64,000 nucleotides of DNA from an uncultured Pseudomonadota bacterium (GTDB lineage: Bacteria; Pseudomonadota; Alphaproteobacteria; Rs-D84), in the NCBI GenBank assembly GCA_902762295.1, contig CACWNX010000002.1, forward strand, positions 1 to 64,000, written 5' to 3'. Positions 17,230-25,585 of the stretch are shown one piece after another (within the stretch, counting starts at the first letter, position 1; the number at the start of each line of letters is the position of its first letter). Below the pieces are notes generated by a model that saw only the letters and a list, made by a program, of their open reading frames with translations, had not been told where the DNA came from and ran no database searches. A program made the position numbers and the translations under genes.

Positions 17230-17259
17230 ATCATAACAAAAACACCGAATTTCGGTCAA
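17230..17259 (-). promoter_or_regulatory. Sigma-70 promoter of the two secreted-protein genes
   Basis: TTGACC, 18 bp, TATGAT on the minus strand, about 50 bases upstream of the ATG at 17180. AGAAAGG serves as ribosome binding site. Confidence 0.7.
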
Positions 17260-17286
17260 GGGAAAAAATAAATCATTTGTCGGTCA

Positions 17287-18369
17287 CTATTTCCGATCGC
17301 CAATATAAATATTCATTGCGCCCGCCACCCCCAGTAATGGATCGTCTGGTTCAACATAGGCATTTGATGTGTATAAATCTGGAATATTTGGGTCGCGTGC
17401 AATGTCGCCCGATTCATAAAATTCGCTAAGTGGTATCGTCACACATTCATTGCCGCGCAATGCCGTCATAACATAGGTTTCACGATTCTCAATCGCGTCC
17501 AGTGCCGCCGTCGCCATTTTCGCCGCCAATATACGGTCGCCGGCAACGGTATCACCCGCACGCTGGATATAGTCTGGAAATGCCGCGCGATTCATAATGC
17601 CCGCCGCCGTCAGTTTCCGCGAAATCATATCCGCCGGTCGCCCCGATGAACCCCGAATTGTAATACCTTCGGATACCATGATAATGCCATAGTCGTGGTC
17701 AACCCCACGAATATGTTTAATCAGATTATCAACACTGAATTTTATTTCCGGAATAATAATCGCATCCGCCCCAATCGCAACCCCCGCGTTCAGTGCCAAT
17801 CGCCCGCATTCGCGCCCCATAGACTGGACCACGAACCAGCGATGATGACTGCGCGCCGTCAATAACAATTGGTCACAGTATTTTACTAATTCATTCGTCG
17901 CCGTATCAAATCCAATCGTTCGGTCGGTAAGGGGAATATCAAAATCTATGGTTTTCGGAATACAGACCAACGATAGACCACTGTAAATATCGCGGTTCTT
18001 CCATGACAGCGAAAAACTGCCGTTGCCACCAATTAACACCAATGCGTCTAATTTTAATGCCGTCAAAGAATCATGCAACATTTTATTAAACTGTTTCATA
18101 CGGCCGTTTTTTACCGCCGATTCAAAGTTCATCATTGTGCACGCATTACCATTGTGCAGAAAACTGCCCGCCAGGCGCGCGCGTTCAATCGGTACAGTAT
18201 CTGTATTCATTTCAATAACATTTGCCGGTCGCACACACAGACCATCTGTGCCGTCAATAATGCCGACCATGCGCCATCCGCGGTTTGTTGCGCCCAAAAC
18301 GATACGATTTATTACGGTATTCAGACCGCTGCAGTCGCCACCCGTTGTCATAATTCCAATTTTTTTCAT
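17287..18369 (-). CDS. 6-phosphofructokinase-family enzyme with altered motifs
   Basis: A 360-residue PFK-fold protein that would phosphorylate fructose 6-phosphate. Family landmarks: TTGGDCSGLN (~residue 8), IGGNGSF, PKTIDFDIPLTDRTIGFDTA, QSMGRECGRLAL and DYIQRAGDT. The usual GGDGS reads GGNGS here, so the Mg-coordinating Asp is Asn. TIDND reads TIDFD, which keeps the catalytic Asp but replaces the following Asn. QRGG reads QRAG. The phosphoryl donor (ATP or PPi) and full activity are therefore uncertain, and it could be a divergent sugar kinase. It has its own extended -10 promoter and lies divergent to the LysM gene. Confidence 0.85.
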   Translation of the reverse strand: MKKIGIMTTGGDCSGLNTVINRIVLGATNRGWRMVGIIDGTDGLCVRPANVIEMNTDTVPIERARLAGSFLHNGNACTMMNFESAVKNGRMKQFNKMLHDSLTALKLDALVLIGGNGSFSLSWKNRDIYSGLSLVCIPKTIDFDIPLTDRTIGFDTATNELVKYCDQLLLTARSHHRWFVVQSMGRECGRLALNAGVAIGADAIIIPEIKFSVDNLIKHIRGVDHDYGIIMVSEGITIRGSSGRPADMISRKLTAAGIMNRAAFPDYIQRAGDTVAGDRILAAKMATAALDAIENRETYVMTALRGNECVTIPLSEFYESGDIARDPNIPDLYTSNAYVEPDDPLLGVAGAMNIYIGDRK

Positions 18370-18393
18370 CTTTTTCCCTTGGTTTTCCGATAA

Positions 18394-18402
18394 ATTATAT
18401 CA
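18394..18402 (-). promoter_or_regulatory. Extended -10 promoter of the PFK-like gene
   Basis: TGATATAAT on the minus strand is an extended -10 (TG-n-TATAAT) about 25 bases before the ATG at 18369. No good -35 is visible. Confidence 0.55.
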
Positions 18403-18410
18403 TAAATAAA

Positions 18411-18440
18411 TTGACAAACAAAACCTTTTTATGCTAATTT
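18411..18440 (+). promoter_or_regulatory. Promoter of the LysM gene
   Basis: TTGACA, 18 bp, TAATTT. The -35 is consensus and the -10 is weak. A second TTGACA at 18446 has no good -10 at normal spacing. Confidence 0.5.
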
Positions 18441-18485
18441 GTCTATTGACAAAGAAAGATAGTTATCCGATTACAGGAGATAATG

Positions 18486-19661
18486 ATGGCAAATAACACA
18501 ACGAATATCGGCAAAACCAAACGATCAACCGACAATATGATTGACGATGCAATCGCCGCCCAAGACAACTGGTTGTCACGCCGTCGGCACTTTACGCGTC
18601 GTTTTTTAAAGTCTATGAATAAAAATTCGGATGATGAAAATAATGAACCGGTGCGTCGCGCGCCACGCAAAGAAACACAATATGAAACCCATCGCGAAAC
18701 AAAATCGGTGTTGCGTGATTATTGGTTCCCGATACTCTGTGCGCTGATTGTGTTGTTCGTTGCAATCTGGGTTATCTTTGTGCGAAGCGCATCATCAAAC
18801 CAGATGCTGGTGTTCAATACAAACCCACGAAATGTTCCAATTGAAACCGTGTCCCGCGACACGGTTAAAAATATTTCTGAACCAGCCAAGATTCCGACAT
18901 TTGATATTGTGCGCATGCGCCCCGATGGTATGATTGTTGTTGCCGGGCGTTGGTTGCCGAATAAAAATATTTCGGTTGTTGTAAACAATAAAATTGTCGC
19001 CACCGAACAGACAAATGAAAATGGCGAATTTGTTTATGCGCCGTCGGTTGGATTAAAACCTGGAAACTATACAATATCGTTAACCGGTGCCGAACCTGCG
19101 CAAAAATCTGATGACAAAGTATTCTTGTATATATCTGATGTTGATTATCGTAATTCGATTTCGTTGTTGATGACCCGTGATGGCAGCCGTGTTTTACAGT
19201 CGCCATCTATACTGACCGATGGGGATTTGGTTGTTTCAAAAATAGATTATCTGGACAACGGTCGCCTTATTGTCACCGGGAACGCATTGCCGCGTTTGCG
19301 CGTGTCGTTATCACTTGATGATAAATATATTGGGGCTGCGCGTGTGTCGGATTACAAGAACTTTGGTGTTGGTGCCGATGTTGGTGATTTGAAACCGGGC
19401 CAGCAATACAGTTTAACCGTGCGTCTGCATGATGGTGATGGGCAAACGATTGCAACAGTGAATCATGAATTTGTGATGCCAGAAATGACCGGTGACAACG
19501 ATACATTTTATACTGTACGCCGTGGTGATTGTCTGTGGGTGATTGCCGAAAACTTTCTGCGCCGCGGGGTATTGTTCAGCATAATTGCCGAACGCAATAA
19601 TGTTGAAAACCCAGACTTGATTTTCACAAATCAACTATTACAAATTCCAACAAAAAAATAA
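18486..19661 (+). CDS. Membrane-anchored LysM-domain protein
   Basis: A 391-residue protein. A charged cytoplasmic N-terminal region of about 80 residues (basic, RRRHFTRRFLK) precedes one transmembrane helix (WFPILCALIVLFVAIWVIFV). Two Ig-like beta domains follow (MIVVAGRWLPNKNISVVVNN; RLIVTGNALPRLRVSLSLDD). The C-terminal LysM is YTVRRGDCLWVIAENFLRRG...NPDLIFTNQLLQIP, a peptidoglycan-binding fold facing the periplasm. Of two adjacent ATGs, 18486 has the better spacing from AGGAG; 18483 would add one Met. Proteins of this layout are common in alphaproteobacteria. An HNH gene follows 16 bases later. Confidence 0.85.
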   Translation: MANNTTNIGKTKRSTDNMIDDAIAAQDNWLSRRRHFTRRFLKSMNKNSDDENNEPVRRAPRKETQYETHRETKSVLRDYWFPILCALIVLFVAIWVIFVRSASSNQMLVFNTNPRNVPIETVSRDTVKNISEPAKIPTFDIVRMRPDGMIVVAGRWLPNKNISVVVNNKIVATEQTNENGEFVYAPSVGLKPGNYTISLTGAEPAQKSDDKVFLYISDVDYRNSISLLMTRDGSRVLQSPSILTDGDLVVSKIDYLDNGRLIVTGNALPRLRVSLSLDDKYIGAARVSDYKNFGVGADVGDLKPGQQYSLTVRLHDGDGQTIATVNHEFVMPEMTGDNDTFYTVRRGDCLWVIAENFLRRGVLFSIIAERNNVENPDLIFTNQLLQIPTKK

Positions 19662-19677
19662 AACAGGACAAACAAAG

Positions 19678-20121
19678 ATGACAGAACAACAAATCCAAGC
19701 GATTTTAAGTGGTATATTGGAATGCTGGGCAACACTGAGCCCGGCCGAGGTAAAAAGTTTGTTAAAAATATTGATTGTTCGTGGGGTGTTGCCAAAGTGT
19801 GCATGCTGTGGCGAACCAATATTTAAAATGGAAGATTTTTCGTGGGATCATATTATCGCAAAATCCAAAGGTGGTCCAAATCAAATCGGGAATATGGTGC
19901 CAATGCACGTTTGGTGTAATGTAGAAAAAGGCAGCGAGGTCGATGAAAAATATTTCTGTCATGTTGATCCGGAATTGCTGGAACGGATGTTAAAGGATGT
20001 AAATAATAAGCATACGCGTTCCAAAAAATCAAAAGAACCGCATAATGATAAACAGCGTCGTAATCACATTCGTGCAAACGGTTTTGATATGAGCTATACT
20101 AAATTACAACATCGGCATTAA
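19678..20121 (+). CDS. HNH endonuclease-family protein
   Basis: A 147-residue protein. An N-terminal helical part precedes an HNH core at about residues 40-85: CACCGEPIF (zinc CxxC), SWDHIIAKSKGGPNQIGNM (DH motif and Asn) and HVWCN. A basic tail (KHTRSKKSKEPHNDKQRRNH) may bind nucleic acid. It lies downstream of the LysM gene and directly upstream of tRNA-Gly, a typical place for integrated elements, but no recombinase or phage gene accompanies it. The substrate is unknown. Confidence 0.85.
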   Translation: MTEQQIQAILSGILECWATLSPAEVKSLLKILIVRGVLPKCACCGEPIFKMEDFSWDHIIAKSKGGPNQIGNMVPMHVWCNVEKGSEVDEKYFCHVDPELLERMLKDVNNKHTRSKKSKEPHNDKQRRNHIRANGFDMSYTKLQHRH

Positions 20122-20129
20122 GTTTGTTC

Positions 20130-20158
20130 TGGACAACCGATTGGTTGGGGTATAGAAT
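20130..20158 (+). promoter_or_regulatory. Promoter of tRNA-Gly
   Basis: TGGACA, 17 bp, TAGAAT, ending 13 bases before the mature tRNA. It overlaps no coding region. Confidence 0.55.
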
Positions 20159-20171
20159 ACAACCACATATC

Positions 20172-20245
20172 GCGGGCGTGGTATAATGGCAGCACGAAAG
20201 CTTCCCAAGCTTTAGACGAGGGTTCGATTCCCTTCGCCCGCACCA
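20172..20245 (+). tRNA. tRNA-Gly (anticodon CCC), CCA encoded
   Basis: A 74-base cloverleaf: acceptor gcgggcg/cgcccgc, anticodon stem aaagc/gcttt around loop ttcccaa (anticodon CCC, reads GGG), T arm gaggg-ttcgatt-ccctt, discriminator A and a 3' CCA in the DNA. Confidence 0.95.
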
Positions 20246-20252
20246 AAAATTA

Positions 20253-20280
20253 AACCGACCGAAGTGTCGGTTATATTTTT
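20253..20280 (+). terminator. Terminator after tRNA-Gly
   Basis: Stem aaccgac/gtcggtt with a 6-base loop, followed by atattttt, 8 bases after the CCA. Confidence 0.8.
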
Positions 20281-20400
20281 GGTATGAGAATAGGTGTTGA
20301 ATCGAACCCGAAAGAGTTGCGAAGCAACCGAAGGGTTCGGGACAAGCGCAGACGCGCGCAGTGAAAGGGGCCCATAAGCGCAGCGAATGGGAATAGATGT
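20281..20400. repeat. GC-rich folded non-coding element
   Basis: A nested hairpin lies at 20303-20339: outer stem cgaaccc/gggttcg and inner stem gttgc-gaa-gcaac. A GC-rich tail with repeated gcgca motifs follows up to about 20390. Composition differs from both flanks. No protein-like frame is seen. It may be an intergenic repeat copy or a structured RNA; with one copy I cannot decide. Confidence 0.4.
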
Positions 20401-20426
20401 AAATATATTTCACAAGTTTTTTATAT

Positions 20427-20455
20427 TTGCTTTTTGGTACTTTTGGTGGTATAAC
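20427..20455 (+). promoter_or_regulatory. Promoter of gdhA
   Basis: TTGCTT, 17 bp, TATAAC, about 30 bases before the gdhA ATG. Confidence 0.55.
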
Positions 20456-20485
20456 ATTCGCCATGTAAAAAATCAGGAGAAAATT

Positions 20486-21739
20486 ATGTCAGTTGAAAAT
20501 TTAAATCCATTGGTCGCCGCCCAGGCACGTGTGAAATCTGCGTGTGATAAATTGGGTCTGGATCCAAATGTTTATGAAATTTTAAAGAATCCGGCGCGCA
20601 TTGTCGAGGTTCAAATTCCGGTTAAAATGGACGACGGTACAATTAAAACCTTTACCGGTTTCCGTGCCCAGCATAATACCGCACTTGGCCCGTCCAAGGG
20701 CGGAATTCGTTTTCATCCAATGGTGTCGCGCGATGAAGTGTCGGCACTTTCTATTTGGATGACATTCAAATGTGCGGTCACCGGGTTGCCGTATGGTGGG
20801 GGCAAGGGCGGAATTATCGTTGACCCAAAGACATTGTCGGAATCTGAATTAGAACGGCTGTGCCGCGGTTATGTTGATGCGATTTATCCGATATTGGGTG
20901 AAAATTCCGATGTTCCGGCACCCGATGTAAATACAAACGGTAAAATTATGTCTTGGATGATTGACGAATATATCAAATTATCGGGGAATAATTCGTTTGG
21001 AACATTTACCGGAAAACCGGTGGAATTAAATGGATCGCTGGGGCGTACCAGTGCGACGGGACTTGGAATTGCAATTACAATCGCATCGGCATTAAAAACA
21101 ATGAACAAAGATATCCGTGGTGCAAAAATCGCAATTCAGGGTTTTGGCAATGTTGGCAGTTTTACCGCCAAATGTGCATTTGATATGGGCGCAAAAATTG
21201 TTGCAATCGCGGAATGGAATACGATTCTGTTTAACGAAAACGGTTTGAACATAGATGCACTGATGGAATATAAAAACAAAAACGCTGGGTCTATCAAAGA
21301 TTTTCCGGATGCGACGGTTATATCGGCGGATGAATTCTGGGGATTGCCGGTTGATGTATTATCGCCATGCGCAATGGAAAACACAATTAACAAGGATACG
21401 GCACCACTGATTAAAACGAATTTAATTGTAGAAGGCGCCAATGGTCCAACCACACTGGATGGTGAAGAAATATTGCTGCGCAAGGGTGCGATGATTGTGC
21501 CGGATATTTTGGCGAATGCCGGTGGTGTGACGGTTTCATATTTTGAATGGGTGCAAAATCGGTACGGCTATTATTGGCCAGAATCCGAGGTTGCCGACAA
21601 AGAACGCAATGCGATGACAACTGCGTTTGATGCGATATATAAAATCAAATGCGAATATAATGTTTCTATGCGCGAAGCCGCATATATGTATTCAATCAAA
21701 CGCGTTGCAACCGCAATGAAACTGCGCGGCTGGTGCTAA
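20486..21739 (+). CDS. gdhA: Glutamate dehydrogenase
   Basis: Interconverts glutamate and 2-oxoglutarate plus ammonia with NAD(P). It has 417 residues, typical of the short hexameric class. Substrate-domain motifs are [13 protein letters not shown] and the catalytic-Lys segment [10 protein letters not shown]. The Rossmann fold has [13 protein letters not shown], and [12 protein letters not shown] lies near the C-terminus. The start is the ATG at 20486 with CAGGAG upstream; an earlier in-frame reading would run through the promoter. Its 3' end is overlapped by the dnaK frame. Confidence 0.96.
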   Translation: MSVENLNPLVAAQARVKSACDKLGLDPNVYEILKNPARIVEVQIPVKMDDGTIKTFTGFRAQHNTALGPSKGGIRFHPMVSRDEVSALSIWMTFKCAVTGLPYGGGKGGIIVDPKTLSESELERLCRGYVDAIYPILGENSDVPAPDVNTNGKIMSWMIDEYIKLSGNNSFGTFTGKPVELNGSLGRTSATGLGIAITIASALKTMNKDIRGAKIAIQGFGNVGSFTAKCAFDMGAKIVAIAEWNTILFNENGLNIDALMEYKNKNAGSIKDFPDATVISADEFWGLPVDVLSPCAMENTINKDTAPLIKTNLIVEGANGPTTLDGEEILLRKGAMIVPDILANAGGVTVSYFEWVQNRYGYYWPESEVADKERNAMTTAFDAIYKIKCEYNVSMREAAYMYSIKRVATAMKLRGWC

Positions 21740-23632
21740 AATTATTTGTTTGTAAAAATTATCACGTGTACCATCGGATTTGTTGTCGTCCGAATTTGCG
21801 CCGGCGTTGTTTTGGGCTTCTTGTTGCGCCTTGTAAACCGCTTCGCCCAATTTCATGGCTTTTTCACTTAATGCCTCGGTTTTTGCCTTCAAACCTTCTG
21901 CGGTGGCATCCGATTTCGCCAATTCATCAGACAATTCTTTCTTGGCGGCCTCTATTGCGGTTTTGTCCGCATCTGAAATCTTGTCACCGTGTTCTTTTAA
22001 TGACTTTTCAATTGCAAAGATTGCCGTTTCCGCATTGTTTTTTGCCTCGGCCAATTCACGTTTTTTCTTATCGGCTTCGGCATTCTGGGCGGCTTCGTCA
22101 ACCATGCGTTTGATTTCTTCTTCGGACAGCCCGCCATCCGATTTAATTGAAATCGCCTGTTCTTTACCGGTGCCTTTATCTTTTGCCGATACATGAACGA
22201 TACCGTTTGCGTCAATATCAAACGAAACCTCTATCTGGGGCATGCCACGCGGGGCCGGGGCGATACCTTCCAAATTAAATTGACCAAGCAATTTGTTGTC
22301 GGCCGCCATATCGCGTTCACCCTGGAACACACGGATTGTCACCGCCGATTGGTTATCTTCTGCGGTTGAAAAGACCTGGGATTTCTTGGTTGGAATTGTT
22401 GTGTTGCGGTCAATCAGACGCGTAAACACACCACCCAATGTTTCAATACCTAATGACAACGGGGTCACATCCAACAATAATACATCCTTTACATCGCCCT
22501 TTAACACACCACCCTGAATTGCGGCACCCATTGCGACAACTTCGTCCGGGTTCACACCTTTGTGTGGTTCACGACCAAAGAATTCTTTGACGGTTTCAAC
22601 AACCTTTGGCATACGGGTTTGACCACCAACCAAAATAACTTCGCTGATTTGTGATTTGTCGATGCCTGCATCGGCCAATGCCTTGCGACATGGTTCAATT
22701 GTACGTTCAATCAAGTCGGAAACCAATGATTCTAACTTTGCACGCGTCAATGTAATGTTAAAATGCTTTGGACCCGATGCATCCGCCGTCAAGAACGGCA
22801 GGTTAATATCGGTTGATGTCTTGGACGACAATTCAATTTTCGCTTTTTCGGCGGCTTCTTTTAATCGTTGCAGTGCTAATTTATCACCCGACAGGTCAAT
22901 ACCGGTCTGGGATTTGAATTCTTCAATTAAATACTTCAAAACACGCGCATCAAAGTCCGAACCACCAAGTGCGGTATCACCGTTGGTTGATTTAACTTCA
23001 AACACGCCATCAACGATTTCCAAAATAGATACATCAAATGTTCCACCCCCAAGGTCATAGACCACAATCGTACCGTCTTTGTTTTTATCCAAACCATATG
23101 CCAACGCGGCGGCGGTTGGTTCATTAACAATACGCAGAACATTTAAACCCGCAATACGACCGGCATCTTTTGTTGCCTGGCGTTGGGAATCATTAAAATA
23201 TGCCGGTACAGTGATAACCGCATCTGTCACCGTTTCCCCAAGGTAATTTTCGGCATCTTTCTTTAATTTGCCTAAAATCATTGCAGAAATCTGGGACGGG
23301 GCATATTTTTTACCCTCTATTTCCACCCAGGCATCGCCATTGTCACCCGCAACGATTTTATATGGAACGCGCGCCATAATTTCTTTGACGGCTGGGCTGT
23401 CAAAACGCAATCCCATAAGGCGTTTAATTTCATAAATCGTGTTTTCTGGATTTGTGACCGCCTGGTTCTTGGCGGTAATGCCGACCAACTGTTCACCATT
23501 TGATGTCATTGCAACAACCGATGGGGTTGTGCGACCACCCTCGGCATTTTCAATAATCTTTGGATCTTTGCCATCCATAAAGGCCATGGCCGAATTAGTT
23601 GTACCAAGGTCAATACCTAATACTTTTCCCAT
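21692..23632 (-). CDS. dnaK: Chaperone DnaK (Hsp70) with aberrant C-terminus
   Basis: ATP-dependent Hsp70 chaperone; the frame has 646 residues. ATPase motifs: [56 protein letters not shown] and VGGQTRMP. Substrate-binding domain: [17 protein letters not shown]. The frame ends oddly. After a normal Ala/Asn/Asp-rich tail ([15 protein letters not shown]) it runs antisense through the last 48 bases of gdhA and lacks the acidic EEV-like ending. Removing one base from the A5 run at 21754-21758 would stop it at 21742 as RDNFTNK, just outside gdhA. The promoter is of heat-shock type and the ribosome binding site is AAGGAG. dnaJ is not adjacent. Confidence 0.95.
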   Translation of the reverse strand: MGKVLGIDLGTTNSAMAFMDGKDPKIIENAEGGRTTPSVVAMTSNGEQLVGITAKNQAVTNPENTIYEIKRLMGLRFDSPAVKEIMARVPYKIVAGDNGDAWVEIEGKKYAPSQISAMILGKLKKDAENYLGETVTDAVITVPAYFNDSQRQATKDAGRIAGLNVLRIVNEPTAAALAYGLDKNKDGTIVVYDLGGGTFDVSILEIVDGVFEVKSTNGDTALGGSDFDARVLKYLIEEFKSQTGIDLSGDKLALQRLKEAAEKAKIELSSKTSTDINLPFLTADASGPKHFNITLTRAKLESLVSDLIERTIEPCRKALADAGIDKSQISEVILVGGQTRMPKVVETVKEFFGREPHKGVNPDEVVAMGAAIQGGVLKGDVKDVLLLDVTPLSLGIETLGGVFTRLIDRNTTIPTKKSQVFSTAEDNQSAVTIRVFQGERDMAADNKLLGQFNLEGIAPAPRGMPQIEVSFDIDANGIVHVSAKDKGTGKEQAISIKSDGGLSEEEIKRMVDEAAQNAEADKKKRELAEAKNNAETAIFAIEKSLKEHGDKISDADKTAIEAAKKELSDELAKSDATAEGLKAKTEALSEKAMKLGEAVYKAQQEAQNNAGANSDDNKSDGTRDNFYKQIILAPAAQFHCGCNAFD

Positions 23633-23674
23633 TTTTTACTCCTTAATATTTATAGTCTTTTTTGTATGACAGTG

Positions 23675-23702
23675 ATATAGTTATCCTGAAACACATTTCA
23701 AG
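23675..23702 (-). promoter_or_regulatory. Heat-shock (RpoH-type) promoter of dnaK
   Basis: CTTGAA, 16 bp, CTATAT on the minus strand. It matches the alphaproteobacterial sigma-32 pattern rather than the housekeeping one. The start point would be about 35 bases before the dnaK ATG. Confidence 0.65.
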
Positions 23703-23756
23703 ACCATAGGAATAAATAAGTATATGTCAGTGGTTAGTGGCTAGGGGCAGAATATA

Positions 23757-23780
23757 TAAAAATGCGGGGCATTGCCCCGC
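23757..23780 (-). terminator. Terminator after rplY
   Basis: Stem gcggggc/gccccgc with a 3-base loop, followed on the minus strand by ATTTTTA. It lies about 30 bases past the rplY stop. Confidence 0.85.
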
Positions 23781-23811
23781 AACTAAATATCTAATAATAA
23801 TCACCGTCGCA

Positions 23812-24441
23812 TTATTTCTTTGCCGGTGCTGCGGCAGGTGCAGTCGCCGCCGCCGCCGGTTTATTTGAATCTGCTTCTTCGGGCATTTTACCGCCGATGG
23901 TTGCAAATGCCAATTCTGCCTGGTGCAGGCCCAAAGACACACCGTCCGGTAATTTCAAATCCGAACCATGAACGGTGTCACCGATTGTCAAATCTGCCAA
24001 ATCAAGGACGATTTTCTCTGGTAATTTATCAACCAATGCGACAACCGAAACCTTACGCACCGCAAAGTTCAAAACACCACCAAGTTTCAAACCTTTTGAT
24101 GTTTCAACATTTATAACCTCTACCGGGACGGACACACAAACCGGTTTTTTAACATCAATGCGTTTAAAGTCCACATGAATGATTTTGTCAGATACCGGGT
24201 GATATTGAATATCCATCAACATGGCATCTTCTTTGCCGTTTTTGGTTGTAATATTGAAAAGTTTTGTTCGTAATGCCGGAATCTGAACGATTGGTGCAAA
24301 GTCACGACCAGAAATTTCAATTGCGATTGGATCTTTCTTTTCACCATAGATAACGGCGGGGATGTTTTTATTATTACGAATTGCACGTGCGGCCCCCTTG
24401 CCGGCAACATTGCGAATCTCTGCTTTTAATTCAATTGCCAT
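23812..24441 (-). CDS. rplY: 50S ribosomal protein L25/general stress protein Ctc
   Basis: A 209-residue long-form L25 (CTC family) that binds 5S rRNA. The N-terminal L25 domain (KAEIRNVAGKGAARAIRNN, IPAVIYG, DIQYHPVSDKIIHVDFKR) is followed by the C-terminal TL5-type beta domain and an Ala/Pro-rich tail. The start is the ATG at 24441 with AAGGA upstream; a longer reading adds 23 residues from the leader. It is monocistronic, with its own promoter and terminator. Confidence 0.95.
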   Translation of the reverse strand: MAIELKAEIRNVAGKGAARAIRNNKNIPAVIYGEKKDPIAIEISGRDFAPIVQIPALRTKLFNITTKNGKEDAMLMDIQYHPVSDKIIHVDFKRIDVKKPVCVSVPVEVINVETSKGLKLGGVLNFAVRKVSVVALVDKLPEKIVLDLADLTIGDTVHGSDLKLPDGVSLGLHQAELAFATIGGKMPEEADSNKPAAAATAPAAAPAKK

Positions 24442-24508
24442 TTTAAATCCTTTTTTTATTTGCAATTTTTTGTTTATGCGTGACCTCCAAGGGTGCCACG
24501 CGGACGAC

Positions 24509-24537
24509 ATTATTTACCAAATCATATGAAAAATCAA
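24509..24537 (-). promoter_or_regulatory. Promoter of rplY
   Basis: TTGATT, 17 bp, AATAAT on the minus strand. The -35 starts 1 base after the rsmD stop. The leader is about 60 nt. Confidence 0.55.
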
Positions 24538-24538
24538 G

Positions 24539-25102
24539 TTATTTATCACTTTTTCGCCGTAAAATCAGGAATCGTGCGCGACCATATGTTTTATCGCGTA
24601 AAATTTCCCATTTCGTTTCATCGGGCGAATAGGGTACAATTTTTTCAATTTCTTGAACAACAATCGTGCCGGGGCGGACAGATTCCGCCAATTTTGTCAC
24701 AAAACCTATACCAAGGTTGGCATTTTCATAGGGCGGATCTATAAATACTAAATTTACATCATTTGCGTAATTTTTAATTGCCTTGGTCGCGTCAGTATTT
24801 ATAATACAGAAACGATTTGCCGCAATTACATTGGTATTTTTTCTTAGTGTTTTAATAGATTCATCTGAAACATCGGTAAAAATCGTCGTGGCATTTGTCC
24901 ATCGCGACAAGGTTTCTATGCCCAACGCGCCACTGCCGGCAAACGCGTCCCATGCGGTAATTTTATCGCGAACCTGTATAATTGTTGCCAACATATTAAA
25001 CACCGCCGCACGCGCCATGTTCTGGGTCGGACGCGCCCCGGTGGGCAACATCAGTTTCCGTCCGCGGTATTCCCCAGAAATAATTTGCAATTTTGAATCC
25101 AT
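24539..25102 (-). CDS. rsmD: 16S rRNA (guanine966-N2)-methyltransferase RsmD
   Basis: A 187-residue class I methyltransferase. QIISGEYRGRKLMLP is the usual opening. ARPTQNMARAAVFNML follows, then the SAM-binding AWDAFAGSGALGIETLSR and the catalytic VFIDPPYENA. The start is the ATG at 25102: the family alignment begins there, and a TTGCGT-17-TAGAAT promoter ends 7 bases before it, implying a leaderless mRNA. No Shine-Dalgarno is present. A frame extending to 25138 would contain the promoter. Divergent from tadA. Confidence 0.93.
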   Translation of the reverse strand: MDSKLQIISGEYRGRKLMLPTGARPTQNMARAAVFNMLATIIQVRDKITAWDAFAGSGALGIETLSRWTNATTIFTDVSDESIKTLRKNTNVIAANRFCIINTDATKAIKNYANDVNLVFIDPPYENANLGIGFVTKLAESVRPGTIVVQEIEKIVPYSPDETKWEILRDKTYGRARFLILRRKSDK

Positions 25103-25109
25103 ATGATAA

Positions 25110-25138
25110 ATTCTACAATCATGAACATAATGACGCAA
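25110..25138 (-). promoter_or_regulatory. Leaderless-type promoter of rsmD
   Basis: TTGCGT, 17 bp, TAGAAT, then 7 bases, then the rsmD ATG, so transcription would begin at or next to the start codon. It overlaps the tadA 5' end. Confidence 0.5.
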
Positions 25139-25585
25139 GTTTTAAATTTAGCAAGGCACGCCGGTAAAAACGGCGATGTCCCGATTGGGGCGGTAATTGT
25201 GTGCGACGGAAAAATCATCGCCCGTGGTGAAAATCTGGTTCAACGAAAACAGAATCCAACTCTGCATGCCGAAATTGTCGCAATAAATCGCGCATGCAAA
25301 AAATTGGGGCAAAAGTTCTTGGACAATTGTGACATATATGTGTCACTGGAACCATGTGCAATGTGTGCAACCGCAATTTCCTTTGCGCGAATCCGCAACA
25401 TTTACTTTGCGGCCACGGACGAAAAGGGCGGCGGCATAACATCAAATGCCCGCGTGTTTGAAAATGACAAACACCTTTGGCACCCGAACATAATTCAAAT
25501 GCCGGAATATGCGAATGAATCCGCCGAATTATTACGTGATTTTTTCGCCACGCGTCGTAAGGTTCAAAAGGATAAAAAATGTTAA
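25121..25585 (+). CDS. tadA: tRNA-specific adenosine deaminase TadA
   Basis: Converts A34 to inosine in tRNA-Arg(ACG). It belongs to the CDA-fold deaminases: GDVPIGAVIV, zinc ligand and catalytic Glu in LHAEIVAINRA, and YVSLEPCAMCATAI. About 154 residues, the usual length. Candidate starts are the ATGs at 25103, 25121 and 25130. 25103 abuts the rsmD start. 25121 and 25130 fit the family better, and TTGCAA/TAAATT (25085-25112) would place a start point close to 25121. No Shine-Dalgarno is seen. It overlaps the next gene by 7 bases. A generic nucleoside deaminase is the alternative. Confidence 0.9.
   Translation: MNIMTQVLNLARHAGKNGDVPIGAVIVCDGKIIARGENLVQRKQNPTLHAEIVAINRACKKLGQKFLDNCDIYVSLEPCAMCATAISFARIRNIYFAATDEKGGGITSNARVFENDKHLWHPNIIQMPEYANESAELLRDFFATRRKVQKDKKC

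Noticed and set aside
18446-18474. Second TTGACA upstream of the LysM gene as a promoter
   Set aside because: No -10-like hexamer at 16-18 bp.
20099-20464. Minus-strand frame of 121 residues
   Set aside because: It runs antisense across tRNA-Gly, its terminator and the GC-rich element. The protein-like look (GRRESNPRLKLGK) is the usual spurious translation of a tRNA complement.
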